Positions 32,749-44,082 of a stretch of DNA of 64,000 bases are shown in pieces. The position numbers were made by a program, and so were the translations under genes. The notes below the pieces were generated by a model. It did not search any database, was not told where the DNA came from, and saw only the letters and a program-made list of their open reading frames with translations. Within the stretch, counting starts at the first letter, position 1. Every line of letters starts with the position of its first letter. Source of the DNA: Antilocapra americana (lineage: Eukaryota > Chordata > Mammalia > Artiodactyla > Antilocapridae); the NCBI GenBank assembly GCA_007570785.1, contig ML661382.1, positions 623,526 through 687,525 of the forward strand. The letters run 5' to 3'.

Positions 32749-32864
32749 GTATGTATGCACATTGATTGATAAAATACCTGTGGGGAAGAAATGATGATGT
32801 CAGATTTCAGTTCTGCTATTCGATTCAAGTGACCTTAAGTGATTCTCTTCATGTCAATGAGGGA

Positions 32865-33058
32865 ACAGCCTAGTGGTTCCCTTACTAGTTGCATGACCAT
32901 GGACATACATGATCCTTGCCCATAATTAACCTCAGCTTCATCATTTGTAGAATGGGGATAACAGTAGTACTCTATCTTGAGGGTGATGAGAGTTGAAATG
33001 TTCTATTTAAGGCACACAGCACAGTGCCTTTCAAATAGTGCTCCAGGGCCATCAGCTA
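32865..33058 (+). mobile_element. MIR SINE
   Basis: Contains gcctagtggttcccttac, gttgcatgaccatgga, cagcttcatcatttgtagaa, and cacagcacagtgcctttcaa. Confidence 0.75.
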
Positions 33059-33195
33059 TTAGGATTTCAGTGTCCTTTTCTGTAAAATGGAGATAATAAC
33101 ACCTCTCTCATGGAATTGTTATGACAATTGATGAAGATGTGCTTTGCAGCCTTTGTACAAATCATGTACGATAGTAATATTATGTGCCAAGGGTT
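33059..33195 (+). mobile_element. Second MIR SINE, head-less
   Basis: A second copy directly follows: cagtgtccttttctgtaaaa, tggagataataacacctctc, atggaattgttatgacaatt. Same orientation as the first. Confidence 0.7.
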
Positions 33196-34120
33196 GGATT
33201 AAACTGGTCAAATGATCTGTAAATACTAGGATAACCCATGGGCTTCATGGGTGTCCATCACTGTTGCTCTCCTAGCAGGGAGAGGATCTTCACTGTTTCC
33301 CTGGGACTAGAAGATTATTCGACTTAACCGTATGAAATTGCCGATACCCAACTGGTTTTGACCTGCAAAACCAGCAACACGTGATTCAACCTAATATTAA
33401 CCTCTTCATGTGAATTCATCTGTCTGTACCACTCTATCACGGATTGATTTTCAAGATTCAACGATTCACTGGTTCAGTCTTTCTTTCCACAGCATTTACT
33501 GTTATCTACTGTGCAGGCTGCTTTGCTAGGGGTTAAGGAACCAACCAACCTCCCTCTCTCCTTCCTACCTGAGATCTAGATCACTTCAAAGAGGCGTGGA
33601 GTCCAGCCGGTGGGACCTGAAAAGCTGACCTCATTACTGATAAGATTGGTTCTGGAGGGTGCGGCTTGGTCAGGGAGTGATGACAGACTTCCTAATGCTG
33701 AATCCCAGGACTGGGCAGACAGCCCACTTGGTCACAAGGAGGGCTAGAAATCTGTCACTCTCACCTTCACTGCCAGGGCTGAGCCCGTACAGGTCCCTCT
33801 GCCGAGACAGAACCCAAAATGAAGTGGGGGAGGAGCTCCAAGCCAGGTTCCTATCCAAACTCACCGATCAAGTCATCTGCCTCCACCCGAGGGGCAAAGT
33901 GAGTACCACCTTTAAAGGGCCAACGTACAACCTGCTGTCCTTCTCCAGGGAAACTGAGACGGGAAAAAGACATTCCCCCAACAAATAGTAACAGCAGCAA
34001 AACAAAAATAAACAATCCACCCCCCACTTACTAAAGAACTACATGTGTCCTGTAGACTTTATTAAAGGTTTGGAGGGGATGGAAATAGGTTTATATTCCA
34101 GCAAAGCTGACAAAGTATAA
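33196..34120. other. Single-copy stretch
   Basis: A weak antisense L2-like piece may lie at 33478-33545 (ctactgtgcaggctgctttg). Frames at 33659-33988 (plus) and 33670-33864 (minus) overlap and show no known domain. No gene is supported. Confidence 0.4.
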
Positions 34121-34680
34121 TTCATTATCAGAAATCTTTTTCTTAATAGGCTGTGTTTAGTTCCTTTCCCCCATTCCCCTCCTACTCCTTCCTCTGCCCT
34201 CTTCTCTCTCTCCTTTGTCCTTTATTACTCAGCAGCATCCTCTACTCCCTTTCTCCCATTTACTATGTAGAACATCAGGGTTGTTTCCAACTTCTACCCC
34301 TCAATTTCAGTTGAACTATTTCTTTGCATATTTCATCTGTCTCCAAAGATGTACCCCTTTCTATAATATAGAAGCTAACTTAAACACATAAATAAATTTT
34401 CTAAGTCCTAAAAACCCCAAACCTCATTACCTCTACCCTTCCTGCCACAAAATAAAAACCTAAAAGAAACAACTTCAATTATGCTAACATACACCACTCC
34501 CCAAAACGTCTTTCTCTAAATGTAACTACTCTAAGTACTAACCCCAGCTAAGCTTTGTGTTCAAAAACACACACAACCCCTACTCTCCAAAATTAATGTT
34601 ACCACATTAAGCTTTGTAGTATAGGCATACATTAGTCTCAACCAGAATCATTGATTTCCATTCCTCCTCTCCCCTTCAAA
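34121..34680. other. G-poor, C-rich strand-asymmetric block
   Basis: By hand count, 34141-34620 holds only 38 G in 480 bases on this strand, while C is common. The first part is a pyrimidine tract (ttcctttcccccattcccct and on). The second is A/C-rich. No repeat family is recognised and there is no open frame of note. Confidence 0.6.
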
Positions 34681-35105
34681 TTAAGAGAAAAATGAGGGAA
34701 AGCTAAGAAATTAAAAGAAATCTCTAATGACTCTTTCTCTTTAAAGAAGGGATCCTTTCTAGTAATCAGCTTTCAGGAATTGTGGCTTCTTTTCCAGTGA
34801 TTAATCATATGCACATGACAAGTGTGGGGAGAAATGTAAATTTAAGGAAAAGTACATTATGATATAATTCTAAAAACATATTTCAAGCATTTGATCAATA
34901 ACACAGTTGTACTAGATGATCATCTCTGATCCTAAGTATCAGGATAATAAAATGTGGAAATAGGCGATACTTCAGATGCCATCAGATGCCCCCTCCTTGT
35001 TGAGACTTTGTTTGAATGCCTCTCCCAAGGTCACCCAGGGAGTGAGGGGCAAGGCAGGGACTAACACAGGTCTCTTTCATGCCTGTTGCCAGGTTCTACT
35101 TAAAA
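34681..35105. other. Unassigned, with possible MIR fragment
   Basis: At about 35015-35100, ccaaggtcacccagggagtg followed by gcagggactaacacaggtct resembles an antisense MIR. The rest is AT-rich and unassigned. Confidence 0.4.
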
Positions 35106-35800
35106 ATATCAAACCCATGGATGGACATGGAGACTGTCACACAGAGAGAAGTAACTCAGAAAGAGAAAAAAAAATATTGTATATTAATGCATACATGTGG
35201 AATCTAGAAAAGGTGGTACACATTATCTTATTTGCAAAGCAGAAGTAGAGACACAGATGTAGAGAACAAACATATGGATACCAAGGGGGAAAGTTGGGTG
35301 GGTGGGATGAATTTGGGGATTGAAACTGACATGTGTATACACTAATGGTACTATGTATAAAATAGATAATTAATGAGAATCTACTGGAGAGCACAGGGAA
35401 CTCTACTCACTGCTCTGTGGTGGCCTAAAATGGGAAGGAAATCCCAAAAGGGCAGATATTTGTAAGCATACAGCTGATTCACTTTGTTATTCAGCAGAAA
35501 CTAACACAACACCGTAAAGCAACTACATGTGTGGGCTTGGCCGCTTCAGTCGTGTCGGACTCTTTGCGACCCCATGGACTGTAACCCGCCAGGCTCCTCT
35601 GTCCATGGGCTTCTTCAGGCAAGAATACTGGAATGGGTTGCTATTCCCTCTTCCAGGGGAATCTTCCTGACCCAGGAATCGAACCCGAGTCTCCTGTGTC
35701 ACCTGCATTGCAGGTAGATTCTTTACCACTGAGCCATGGATTAAGCCCAAAGCCATCATACTTCAATGTAAATTAATTTAAAAAAGAAAGAAAGAAACAA
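35106..35800 (+). mobile_element. Artiodactyl L1 3' UTR, split by Bov-tA
   Basis: Ordered family segments are seen: ggagactgtcacacagagag, gcatacatgtggaatctaga, gacacagatgtagagaacaa, taccaagggggaaagttggg and aaactaacacaacaccgtaa. After the SINE the 3' end resumes (cttcaatgtaaattaa) with an A/G-rich tail. Confidence 0.88.
35529..35747 (-). mobile_element. Bov-tA SINE in L1, antisense
   Basis: The plus strand reads gccgcttcagtcgtgtcgga through ggaatcgaacccgagtctcc to the head at ctttaccactgagccatgg. Flanks aaagcaacta and aaagccatca may be a diverged target-site duplication. Confidence 0.95.
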
Positions 35801-36830
35801 GCGAACATAGAACATTAGAGCAGACACTGGGGTTTTCACCTTCCCTTATGGCCTATGATAATGAAATTCTAATCAGAATAACAAAAGGCCACCTAGAGTT
35901 AAAAATCTATGAAGTCTTTGGAGCAGATGGACTTGGAATCTTGGTGACATCCTTTCCATCTATCCAAGAAGCCACGTCCTCTGCCCTCTGGAGATGACCT
36001 GCTGATGCGCAAAGCACTTCAGTGCTAAGACCTCCTGTCTCCTTGGCAATGCATCCTCTCAGCAAGCGCAGCAGAGTTCTCTGCTCCTTGCATCACTTTG
36101 TTGATGCCTGTTCTAGGGGAGCATGGTTTACTCTTTTCTAGTGAAATACTCACACTTGCTTAATGAAGAGGAGGCCCTCCAACTTCAGTACATCAACTCC
36201 CATGTAAGACCAGGGCCATCTCCCACCCTTGCCTTGGAGATAACATGCTTACTTAACCTCTTATTGGACCACACAGAGAAAGCATGATAGACCATACACG
36301 GCACAAGCTTCCTTAGCTGTTTTCATTGACGTCCAATTCTAATGCTCTTAACATCCATTTTAACTTAGTCTATGAGCTCATTTGCATGTTTGCTCTTGGA
36401 AATACAACATGCTTGGTGCAGAAATGAGACCCAATAACTATATTATATGTCTATCCTGCTAATAGCCTAAGCTATCCAGGTGGCATTCTGTGCTTCCCAT
36501 TCAATTTGGGAATCAGGGTCAGGAATTCTTCTTTTCATGTTAGAAGACGGGAGAGAGATAAAGGCAGAAATTTTGCCTGAGTTGCATCCCACAGAGCAGG
36601 AGCAGAAAAACCTGTGTTGGAAGCACGAGTTCTCCCCAGCTCAGTCCTCTTGAGTGAAGACAGTTCCCATCTTTGCAAGGTGTCCCGGACTTGGGCTCTA
36701 CTGTCACAATGACTTGGGAAGGAGGGGGAAGGGGCTGAAAGAGGGTGTCACTGACAGTCGTCAAAGGGATAGGGAGTCATACTTTGGGAACAAACACCTT
36801 GACTTTGCTCAGGCATAAACTTCACAGCAG
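35801..36830. other. Single-copy block
   Basis: No repeat or gene recognised over about 1 kb. Confidence 0.5.
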
Positions 36831-36965
36831 GAAGCCATTATTTCAGTGACAAAGCTTTGTTCGGTTGACATTATCTCTTAATTATCTGCATAAGAATGCA
36901 TTTGTCAAGTTTCAAGAGATGGGATTGATAACAATAAACCTGCATTGCTGCACAATATTTTAATT
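36831..36965. promoter_or_regulatory. Candidate conserved non-coding element
   Basis: Repeat-free AT-rich block with a dense group of factor-type motifs: cttaattatctgcataa (homeodomain plus POU-like), aagctttgttc (SOX-like), ggattgataacaataaacc (GATA and SOX/forkhead-like). Function is inferred only from motif density. Confidence 0.28.
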
Positions 36966-37490
36966 CTGAAGGCAGAAGCAGCACAACATACTAGGAGAGA
37001 ACTGTGGGCAGCTCATCGTGGCTGCGGCTGGCGGAGCATGGATTCCAACCCTGTAACTATAATAAATGGGGACCCCCCCTACCCTGACCCTCCCCACCTC
37101 ATGGCCCACTCCTGCCCAAACCAGGCCGCCAGGCTGTGTCAGCGCTTCTAGAGCCACAAGTCTAAGGCAAGAGTCCTGGAATGTCCTAGCCCAGATGTTC
37201 CACATCCTGGGAAGACGCAATCCGTGGTTCCGCAAAACAGAGCCAGTCTGGTTCCCTTGGCCATGGGTGCCATATACCTGGGCATGGGTGATAATCAGAG
37301 GTTTTGACCTGAAGCCACCTCCTGGTCTAGGTGGCAGGACACCAAAATCCCAGCTTCTTCCACCCTGCCCTTTCCCCTAAGAGGGTTCCAACTCCACAGT
37401 AGCTTTCTCTTTATGTCACTGCCCCTCCTGCAGTATCTTAACCAGGGCAAGATCCACCTATGATGGGAAATGGGGTAGTTTCTGGGCTTG
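36966..37490. other. Single-copy stretch
   Basis: No repeat recognised. Overlapping frames on both strands at 36945-37380 lack domains. Confidence 0.45.
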
Positions 37491-37575
37491 GATGGGCTGA
37501 CTTGATAATATTTTATCTTTAAATTATTGACAGTAATTTAATTGTCAGATAAATACAGCTCCTTTTACAACTCCT
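37491..37575. promoter_or_regulatory. Candidate AT-rich regulatory core
   Basis: Contains GATA-like cttgataat and ttttatctttaa, and the near self-complementary pair ttattgacagtaa and ttaattgtcagataa with TGACAG/CTGTCA TALE-type cores. Short and repeat-free; function inferred. Confidence 0.25.
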
Positions 37576-38387
37576 AAGACATCTCTGATTCTTTCTGCCA
37601 GGGAATTTAGAATATATTACTCAAGGGGCTGGACCACATCGTGTTTTCAGGATTTCTACTCAAAGGACACTGAAACTTAGGTGTATATTATACCTCAGGA
37701 ATCTGCTCTGAGGTTCCAGAGTTTCCTGGTTGGGTGTACAGGTTAGTGTCCCAGCATGATCTTCATTACAGAGAGCCCAAGAGAGAGCCTTAGAAAATAC
37801 CAGCATTTAGAGGGTGGGCTGAGAAAGGAATCCACAAGAGACTGGGAAAGAAAATTGAGTAGAATACGTGTGTTTGTCCACACCTACCCCTGTCAGAGAC
37901 AGCATCTGGGGACCGGGTAAGTGATTGTGACAGATGGTTACAGAGTCATCTCCAATTTGTTTATACCTCCCTGTATCCACATCCTTGAGTAGTTCTCTCC
38001 CGCCCCAATTCAAGACTTGCCCAAGTGACTTGCATTGACAAAGGGGGCAGTAACTAGTATAATGCCAGTGGAGAGTTGAAAGCTCTTGAACTTGGAACCC
38101 TGCAACCACCATCATGGAAGGAGATCCTGGCAGACCTGTAGCACGACACGAGGCCCATGGCCCACTCTCCCAACTGACAGTCTGCTGACCCCCAGATACA
38201 CGGGTGAGGCCATCCTAGATCACTGAACTGCAAACTGGCCACCGCTGACCGCAGCTGCAAGAGTGAGCTGAACAGATCAACCTAGCAACCCAGAGCAGAT
38301 GGACCACACTGAAGGTTTGCTCTGCATCCACTGATAATATAATAACTAATATACTGACCAAGACAAACTCAGATTGGGAATCCCAAG
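37576..38387. other. Single-copy stretch
   Basis: Nothing recognised. Minus frames at 37807-38260 overlap and have no domain. Confidence 0.45.
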
Positions 38388-38992
38388 TGTGACGGTCAGT
38401 TTCACATGTCAACTTGAGTGGGCCAGTGGCTTCCCAGCCATTTCGTCAAACATGATTCTGGCTACGTCTCTGAGGTTGTTTCTGGATGAGATAGTATCCG
38501 AATTGGACGGGGGAAAGCAGATGGCCCTCCCTAACATGAGTGGCTCTGATTCAATCAAATGAAGGCCTGAGTAGACCAGAAAGGCTGAGTAAGAGGGACC
38601 TCTGCTTGCCTGACCATTGAGTTGCGACACTGGCTTTCTCCCGCCCTCAGACTAGAACTGACACCTGTGGCTTTCCTGGTTCTCAGTCCCTCGGACTAAG
38701 GCTGGAACTTATACCACCAGCCTTCCTGGGTCTCATTTGCCAACTGCAGATCTTGGGACTTTTCAGACTCCATAATCATGTGAGTCAATTCCTAATCATA
38801 AATCTCTTGATAGAAATAAATAAACACTATTGTATTTATTATATATTATAAGTATTTCTGTAATTATGTAATTTATGTAATAGGTACATAAACAGTATAT
38901 ATACATGTAACAGATATATGAATAGTATGAATCTCATTGGCTCTGTGTCTCTGAAGAACCCTGACTGGTACAGCTAGTTTCTTGGTAACTGA
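38388..38992 (+). mobile_element. Solo ERVL-type LTR (MLT2-like)
   Basis: It begins with the family-typical tgtgacggtcagtttcac and gtcaacttgagtgggcc, and has ccctaacatgagtggctctg, ccagccttcctgggtct, the poly(A)-region segment catgtgagtcaattcctaat followed by ataaatctcttgat, and ends gaagaaccctgactggtaca. An AT-rich expansion lies at about 38815-38930. No gag, pol or env sequence is adjacent, so it is a solo LTR of an ancient endogenous retrovirus. Confidence 0.78.
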
Positions 38993-40995
38993 CGTTCTCT
39001 GCTCCTGGGCTCCCCTTAGCAGGCATCCTTCTCTCCCTTCCCCCAAGATGGCTGAGACAGTCTGCAGGTGGGACTGGAGCCTTCCAGACTCCTTTGTTCT
39101 AATTGCAATCAGCAGTGACTTTCCACTCACTAGGTGCCACTGTTAGCTCCTCAGGTCCCTGTCCTCTACTGTGGGAGGGTAGCCGTCACCTGGGAAATGA
39201 GGTCCCCGGCTACAGAGGCGAGGAGGTGGAGAGGAGGAAGGTTACATCTGATTTATGTCACACGGGGGTCATTCTTTTTCCTCTTCTTCTTCCCCCACAG
39301 AACTGAATCCAAAATAAACGAACAGCCTCACCCATTCTTGAGTTTTAATGGAACTAATCACCTGATTGCAGAGTCCCAACTCTGTGACTGCTTCCATTCT
39401 GGCTAGTGTTAGATTGCATTACTATTTTCATTTGTTTTCATTATTATTAGCTTTTAGCAATGAAATGGAGTTAAAATTATAACAGTTTGTAACATGCTTT
39501 TTTGTACTAATAATTCAAGTCCTTTGGAGTAGGAGCAGAGAGCATTAATTTGTCAATCACTCCTGCTTTGTATCTAGTCCTACTTTAAATAGACTAAACA
39601 AAAGAAATGAACACTATATATTTCCCTAAGGGATAGAACTTGTAAACATTCAGATATGTTAGGCTTTCATGAAATTATGAACCGTAATTCCAAGGTATAT
39701 TGCACAAATAATAGGGTATTTCAAAATCAGTGCAGCTGACACACAAAAGCTTCAGCTCTGGTTCAGATAATAACACAGGGCAGCCATCTGTGCTCTGAGT
39801 CTAACCTAGTCAGGAATCAAGGTGAAGGGGAATAAATGCAAACATTTTTGGAGGTTGAGCAGAAGGTCCTCAAGAAGCTCTGAGTCAGGGACCTATGCAT
39901 TAAGGAAAATGAGAGCCTTTCCCAGCGTCTACACCCACTCAATTGGAAGCAGCATTTCAAAAATAACAACAAAATAGGGATAGCCTGAACTTTCACTAAG
40001 AAGTGCCACATTAATTCTCCCAGAAGTGTTTACAACAAAGAGAAAAGAAAGGAGGATCCAGAGCTTGAAATAAATGTGCTGATGTGGCTGCATGTAAAAG
40101 CTGTATCTCTATTAAATGAGATAAAAAAAAAAAATCAACTTGTATCCTTGAAATGCCTGGATTACAGGATACTTTTTAAATAAAGAAATGCTGTCTTATT
40201 ACCTTAAAATGTATAGTATACTCAATCAGATTAAGACAATATTAGTCCTCTAGGACCTACTTTAATGAATGAATAGGAATAGTTTGTAATTATCAAATCA
40301 ATTGTCTCACGCAACTAGGTCTTTGGGTAGTCTTAAAAATAGTTTATTTTCTTAACTAGGTTAAGTACTCTCTATCTCTCTGAAAATCTTGTGTACCTTT
40401 GTTTTGTAAAGCTTTTTTTTAAGCCCTAAGGCAAAAGAAATCTGTAACCTGGCTTCACTGTTGGTGGTTACAGGTCCTAGACTAGAAGGACCCAGAACAG
40501 GGGGCTTTGGCTGGGCACAGGTGGGACAGCAGAAAGGTCTGTCTCTGTAGATTTGGTCCTACTTCTGATTAGTCTCATGCTGATTTTTCATCCCACCTGA
40601 GAAAAGCCAGAAAGTCAAACCTGGCCCCCCAAATTCTACCCTTCCAAGAAAATAACAGGAGTTCATATGTTCCTGAGTTTCACTCCCACTGCTTAAGACT
40701 GTGATTTAGATCATCTCAAATTTCTGACAAGAATATATTTTGTCCTGAGTAAGAGGCTGCCCTGCACCTGTTCATTAAACCTGGAAGGTTTTTCAAATCT
40801 GGCAGAGGAGACCTTGGAAATTGACCACTTGGTGAATCCCATTGACTCTCCAAATCCCCTCCGCATGCCCTGCCCCCTACCCTCACCTCTCAGCCTGCTC
40901 AAAAAATAGATTTTGACTGTGGCCTTTAACAATATGATAATTTATTTAAAACAGATACAGTCCTGAAAGTGACCCACTTAAAATTATTAAAGAGA
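38993..40995. other. Single-copy block, in places conserved-looking
   Basis: About 2 kb without a recognised repeat. A splice-acceptor-like tract stands at 39270-39300. AT-rich stretches at 39400-39720 and 40180-40440 have the look of conserved non-coding DNA but no decisive motif. A frame at 39103-39406 has no domain. Confidence 0.4.
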
Positions 40996-41560
40996 TACTG
41001 TGTTTATTTTTGCTGTCCATAAAACAGAAAATGGTTTATGAATATGCAAACCGATCTGATGTAATTAGCATGATTGGCTCCTACCGCACTCCGTTTTATG
41101 TGGTTAGGAGAGTAGATGCACAAACTAATGAGGTCATGTTAATGTGCCTGTGAAGAGAGCTTCAGCTGTCAGAACCACGGAGACGGATGTCTGTGAGGAT
41201 CCTTTATTTTCTGCAGAATCACTGGAAGTGGGCACGCATGGGCTGAGTTCCTGCCTGGGGCCAGGGTACCACCAGCGCCGGAAGCCTCTTTCCCTTCTGC
41301 AGGCGGGAAGCCCAGATGAGAGAGAAAATTCTGTGTCCATTCGGAGCAATGATTAATGTGCTATTTAATTATCTAGAAAGTCTTCAACAAGTGCTAATAA
41401 CCGAAACTCCTCTGGCAGTCATCGCGTGCCACAGGGTCCCATTAGACGCGCGAACACCTCATCCCCTGGCCCTTCTTAATTAAAATAAGAGGCACAAATG
41501 TTAATTGTGCACCGACCACCTCTTGGGATTAATCTGCCCTGGTTGTTGGGCCCAGTGAAC
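40996..41560. promoter_or_regulatory. Best candidate developmental enhancer in the window
   Basis: Repeat-free for over 500 bp with many motif-rich segments: tgaatatgcaaacc (octamer/POU core), gtaattagcatgattggctc (homeodomain plus CCAAT box), atgaggtcatgtt (nuclear-receptor half site), ctatttaattatctag, cttcttaattaaaataag, atgttaattgtgc and gggattaatctg (OTX-like). CpGs survive in cgcgtgcc and gacgcgcgaac, which is unusual in neutral mammalian DNA. Motifs are seen; conservation and activity are inferred. Confidence 0.4.
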
Positions 41561-42199
41561 CCAGAAAGCGGATTTCTTATTCAGGCATGAGGTTCGTACA
41601 GGTCCTGATGCGCTGCTACCCACTCAGTCCTGCCAGGGCCCCGCTGGGGGAGGGGCAGAGGAAGGGAAGGAGCCACGAACCGGCAGAGGCTTTTTAATCA
41701 GAATGCTCCAAGGCATGTCGCGGAAAGCTTCTTAGATATTGAACAGGACACACAGACCGCCACTGAGCTGCTCCTTTACATCCCTTCTAAAGCATAAACA
41801 TATGAACTTGAAAACCTTATTTTCCATTTCTGCCAGCTCCTTTCTAGCTCTAAAAATACACCTCGCCTCTGCCTCTTGGTACCCCCTCTCTCCAACACAC
41901 ACACACACACTTTGCACCAGAAACAAAGAACATCTTGAGAGCGCCAGTGTTAAAGGGGAGGAACCAGTAGAAAGTGAAAAATGAGGTTTTGGTGCTAATC
42001 AAAGACTCAGTCAAGTTCAATGCAAAGGGAACTCACAGGAAAGACACTGAGTTGGCTCATTGTAAAGACACTTCAACTAAAAGCAAAGGCAGTCGGTGTT
42101 CTTCAGCCTGCACCCGGCAGCAGCTGTGACTCCCACTTTTGGAGAAGCAGCTGGTCCATTCCTGGTGGTCTTCACTCACAGGATCTCAAAGAGGAAAGT
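41561..42199. other. Single-copy stretch with (AC)n
   Basis: A short AC microsatellite lies at about 41894-41910. No repeat family or gene recognised otherwise. Confidence 0.5.
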
Positions 42200-42360
42200 T
42201 GTTTTGAGTACCTACCACGTGTCTGGTGCTTTTCGGGATCCCATGAAGTAAAGACTTTTATCCCCATTATATAGATGAGGAAACTGAGGCTTTGAGAGAG
42301 TGAATAGATTGCCAAAAGGATAGTCAATGGCAGAGGCAGTCTCCAAATTGGTCTGTTATA
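42200..42360 (-). mobile_element. MIR SINE, antisense
   Basis: On the plus strand: ttttatccccattatataga, tgaggaaactgaggctttga, gattgccaaaaggatagtca and ggcagaggcagtctccaaat, the reverse complement of MIR. Confidence 0.75.
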
Positions 42361-42366
42361 CTTAAT

Positions 42367-42592
42367 GAAAGTTAGTTGCTCAGTCATGGTACCCCCTTGG
42401 GCCCCCATGGTACCCCCTCAGCCATGGTTTGTGACCCCATGGACTGAGGCTCACCAGGCTCCTCTGTCTATGGAATTCTCCAGGCAAGAATCCTGGAGTG
42501 GGTAGCCATTCCCATTCTCCAGGGGATCTTCCTGACCCAGGGATTAAACCCAGATCTCCTGGATTGCAGGCAGATTCTTTACTATCTGAGTT
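42367..42592 (-). mobile_element. Bov-tA SINE with internal tandem duplication, antisense
   Basis: Normal Bov-tA from ttgtgaccccatggactgag to gcagattctttactatctga. Its tail carries an extra stretch in which catggtacccc occurs at 42385-42395 and again at 42406-42416, between two cagYcatgg copies. Confidence 0.93.
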
Positions 42593-42914
42593 CATTTTTT
42601 TCCCCCTTGTTATCTTAGGACAAGGGACAAAAGGGGACACACAAGTGTGGGTCTCACCCTGTGATGCCTTAAGTTTGTCATGTTTAAGGAAAAGAATAGT
42701 CTTTAGTCAAAAATAGTTTTACAGCCTTGAAACTGGTTAGAGTTTGACAGTGGGGAATGGTAGCAGATACCACTCACATAACCCCAGGGAAGGGGATTAG
42801 CAGGAAAAACATGGAAACTGGGTCTCTTCAGCCTGGTCTCCAGACACTCTTGTTCTTGGGCTCTACATCTTGGTCACACGGAATTCACTTGCCTCTTCCC
42901 AGACATGCCACAGA
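42593..42914. other. Unassigned stretch
   Basis: No repeat or gene recognised. Confidence 0.45.
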
Positions 42915-43435
42915 CCTTTACACCCCCACGTCTGTGCCCTGCTGTTCCCTCTGGCTGGATTTCCCTCCTGTGCTGCATCTCATGCTGGGAAAGGTTGAAA
43001 GCGAAAGGAGAAGGGGGCGGCATGGGATGAGATGGTAAGATAGCATCACCAACTCAATGGACATGAACATGAGCAAACTCCAAGGGAGAGTGGAAAACAG
43101 AGGAGCCTGCAACGCTATAGTCCTTGGGGTTGCAAAGAGTCGGACATGACTTAGCGATTGAATGACAACAGCTGCATCTCATTTCACTTCTTTACATAGC
43201 AGCTGGCCTTATCCTTCAAGGATGAACTTGAACTTCCTTTTCTATAGACTTACATTCCTACAGAAGCAGGCACATATCATCACTCTAGATTATAGCTATA
43301 TGTTCATCTGTCTTCTTGACTAGTCTGTATGGTTTTTGAAAAGGTGGAACCTGAATGTGTGTTTATAGCACTTAGCCACTGCCAGGTACCTAGAAGGGAC
43401 TCCCCAAATGTTTTTGTTAAATGAATGAAGGAAGG
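42915..43435 (+). mobile_element. L2 LINE 3' end, split by BovB
   Basis: The left piece (tgttccctctggctggattt) and right piece (gcctagcac-like tagcacttagccactgcc, then aaatgtttttgttaaatgaa) are consecutive L2 segments, separated by the BovB at 42984-43170. Confidence 0.75.
42984..43170 (+). mobile_element. BovB LINE, 187-bp 3' fragment with target-site duplication
   Basis: Starts in the C-terminal coding part (gctgggaaaggttgaaagcg) and ends cggacatgacttagcgattg. The 12-bp gctgcatctcat flanks it exactly at 42972-42983 and 43171-43182, so this short fragment arose by one truncated insertion event. Confidence 0.95.
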
Positions 43436-43574
43436 AACAAGTAAAATTTTAAGCAGTGTGTGATCCTTTTCTTGGGGTTTTTACACTTGAAGGAGTACAC
43501 TTCGGAGATCATTTCTTGCCTTTGTACGCAGAGATCCCTACACTTGGGCAGGGTACAGTTCCCAGCCATGAAAG
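43436..43574. other. Unassigned spacer
   Basis: Nothing recognised. Confidence 0.4.
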
Positions 43575-43865
43575 CAGAGATGTCAGAAGGTCCCACCCCA
43601 ATCCCGAATCTCTCACCCACAGCACTGTTTGGTGTCTGTTTCCATCCTGGTTTTGTGGCACCTGGCACCTCCTTCCTAAATATTTATCACAGTTGTAATT
43701 TTGCATCTGGCTAGGTGATTCTTTGATTAATAGCCAGTAACCACCTCCTTCACTGGCTGTAGGATCCACAAGGGAAGGTTCTGTTTGTCTTTTTTGCTTT
43801 AATCACTGTTGTCCATCCCATACCCGGCCCAGAGGAGGCGCTCCATAAATATCTGTTGAGACTCA
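43575..43865 (+). mobile_element. Second L2 LINE 3' end
   Basis: Contains aatatttatcacagttgtaa, gtaggatccacaagggaagg, cccagaggaggcgctccata and aatatctgttgagactcag at the terminus. Confidence 0.75.
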
Positions 43866-44081
43866 GTCTGTTCATCTCTACAGCAAGCCCCCCTCCAGTC
43901 CTGCATTCTGTGATGCTCTGCTAGCCCCACCTTTATTTTTTCCAGCTTAACTGAGATATGATTGACATAGAACACTGTATATGTATATACGCAAAATAGT
44001 GATTTTGTGTGTGTATATATTGCAAAATGATCACCACAGTATGGTCAGTTAACTCATCCATCACCTCTTATAGTTAAATAC

Positions 44082-44082
<1 letters not shown>

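Noticed and set aside
34321..34620. Nuclear mitochondrial insertion
   Set aside because: Suggested only by the low G content; no mitochondrial tRNA, rRNA or protein segment could be recognised, so it is kept only as a hypothesis to test.
38388..38992. Possible endogenous retrovirus provirus
   Set aside because: Only a single LTR is present; no primer-binding site, gag, pol or env sequence and no second LTR were found nearby.
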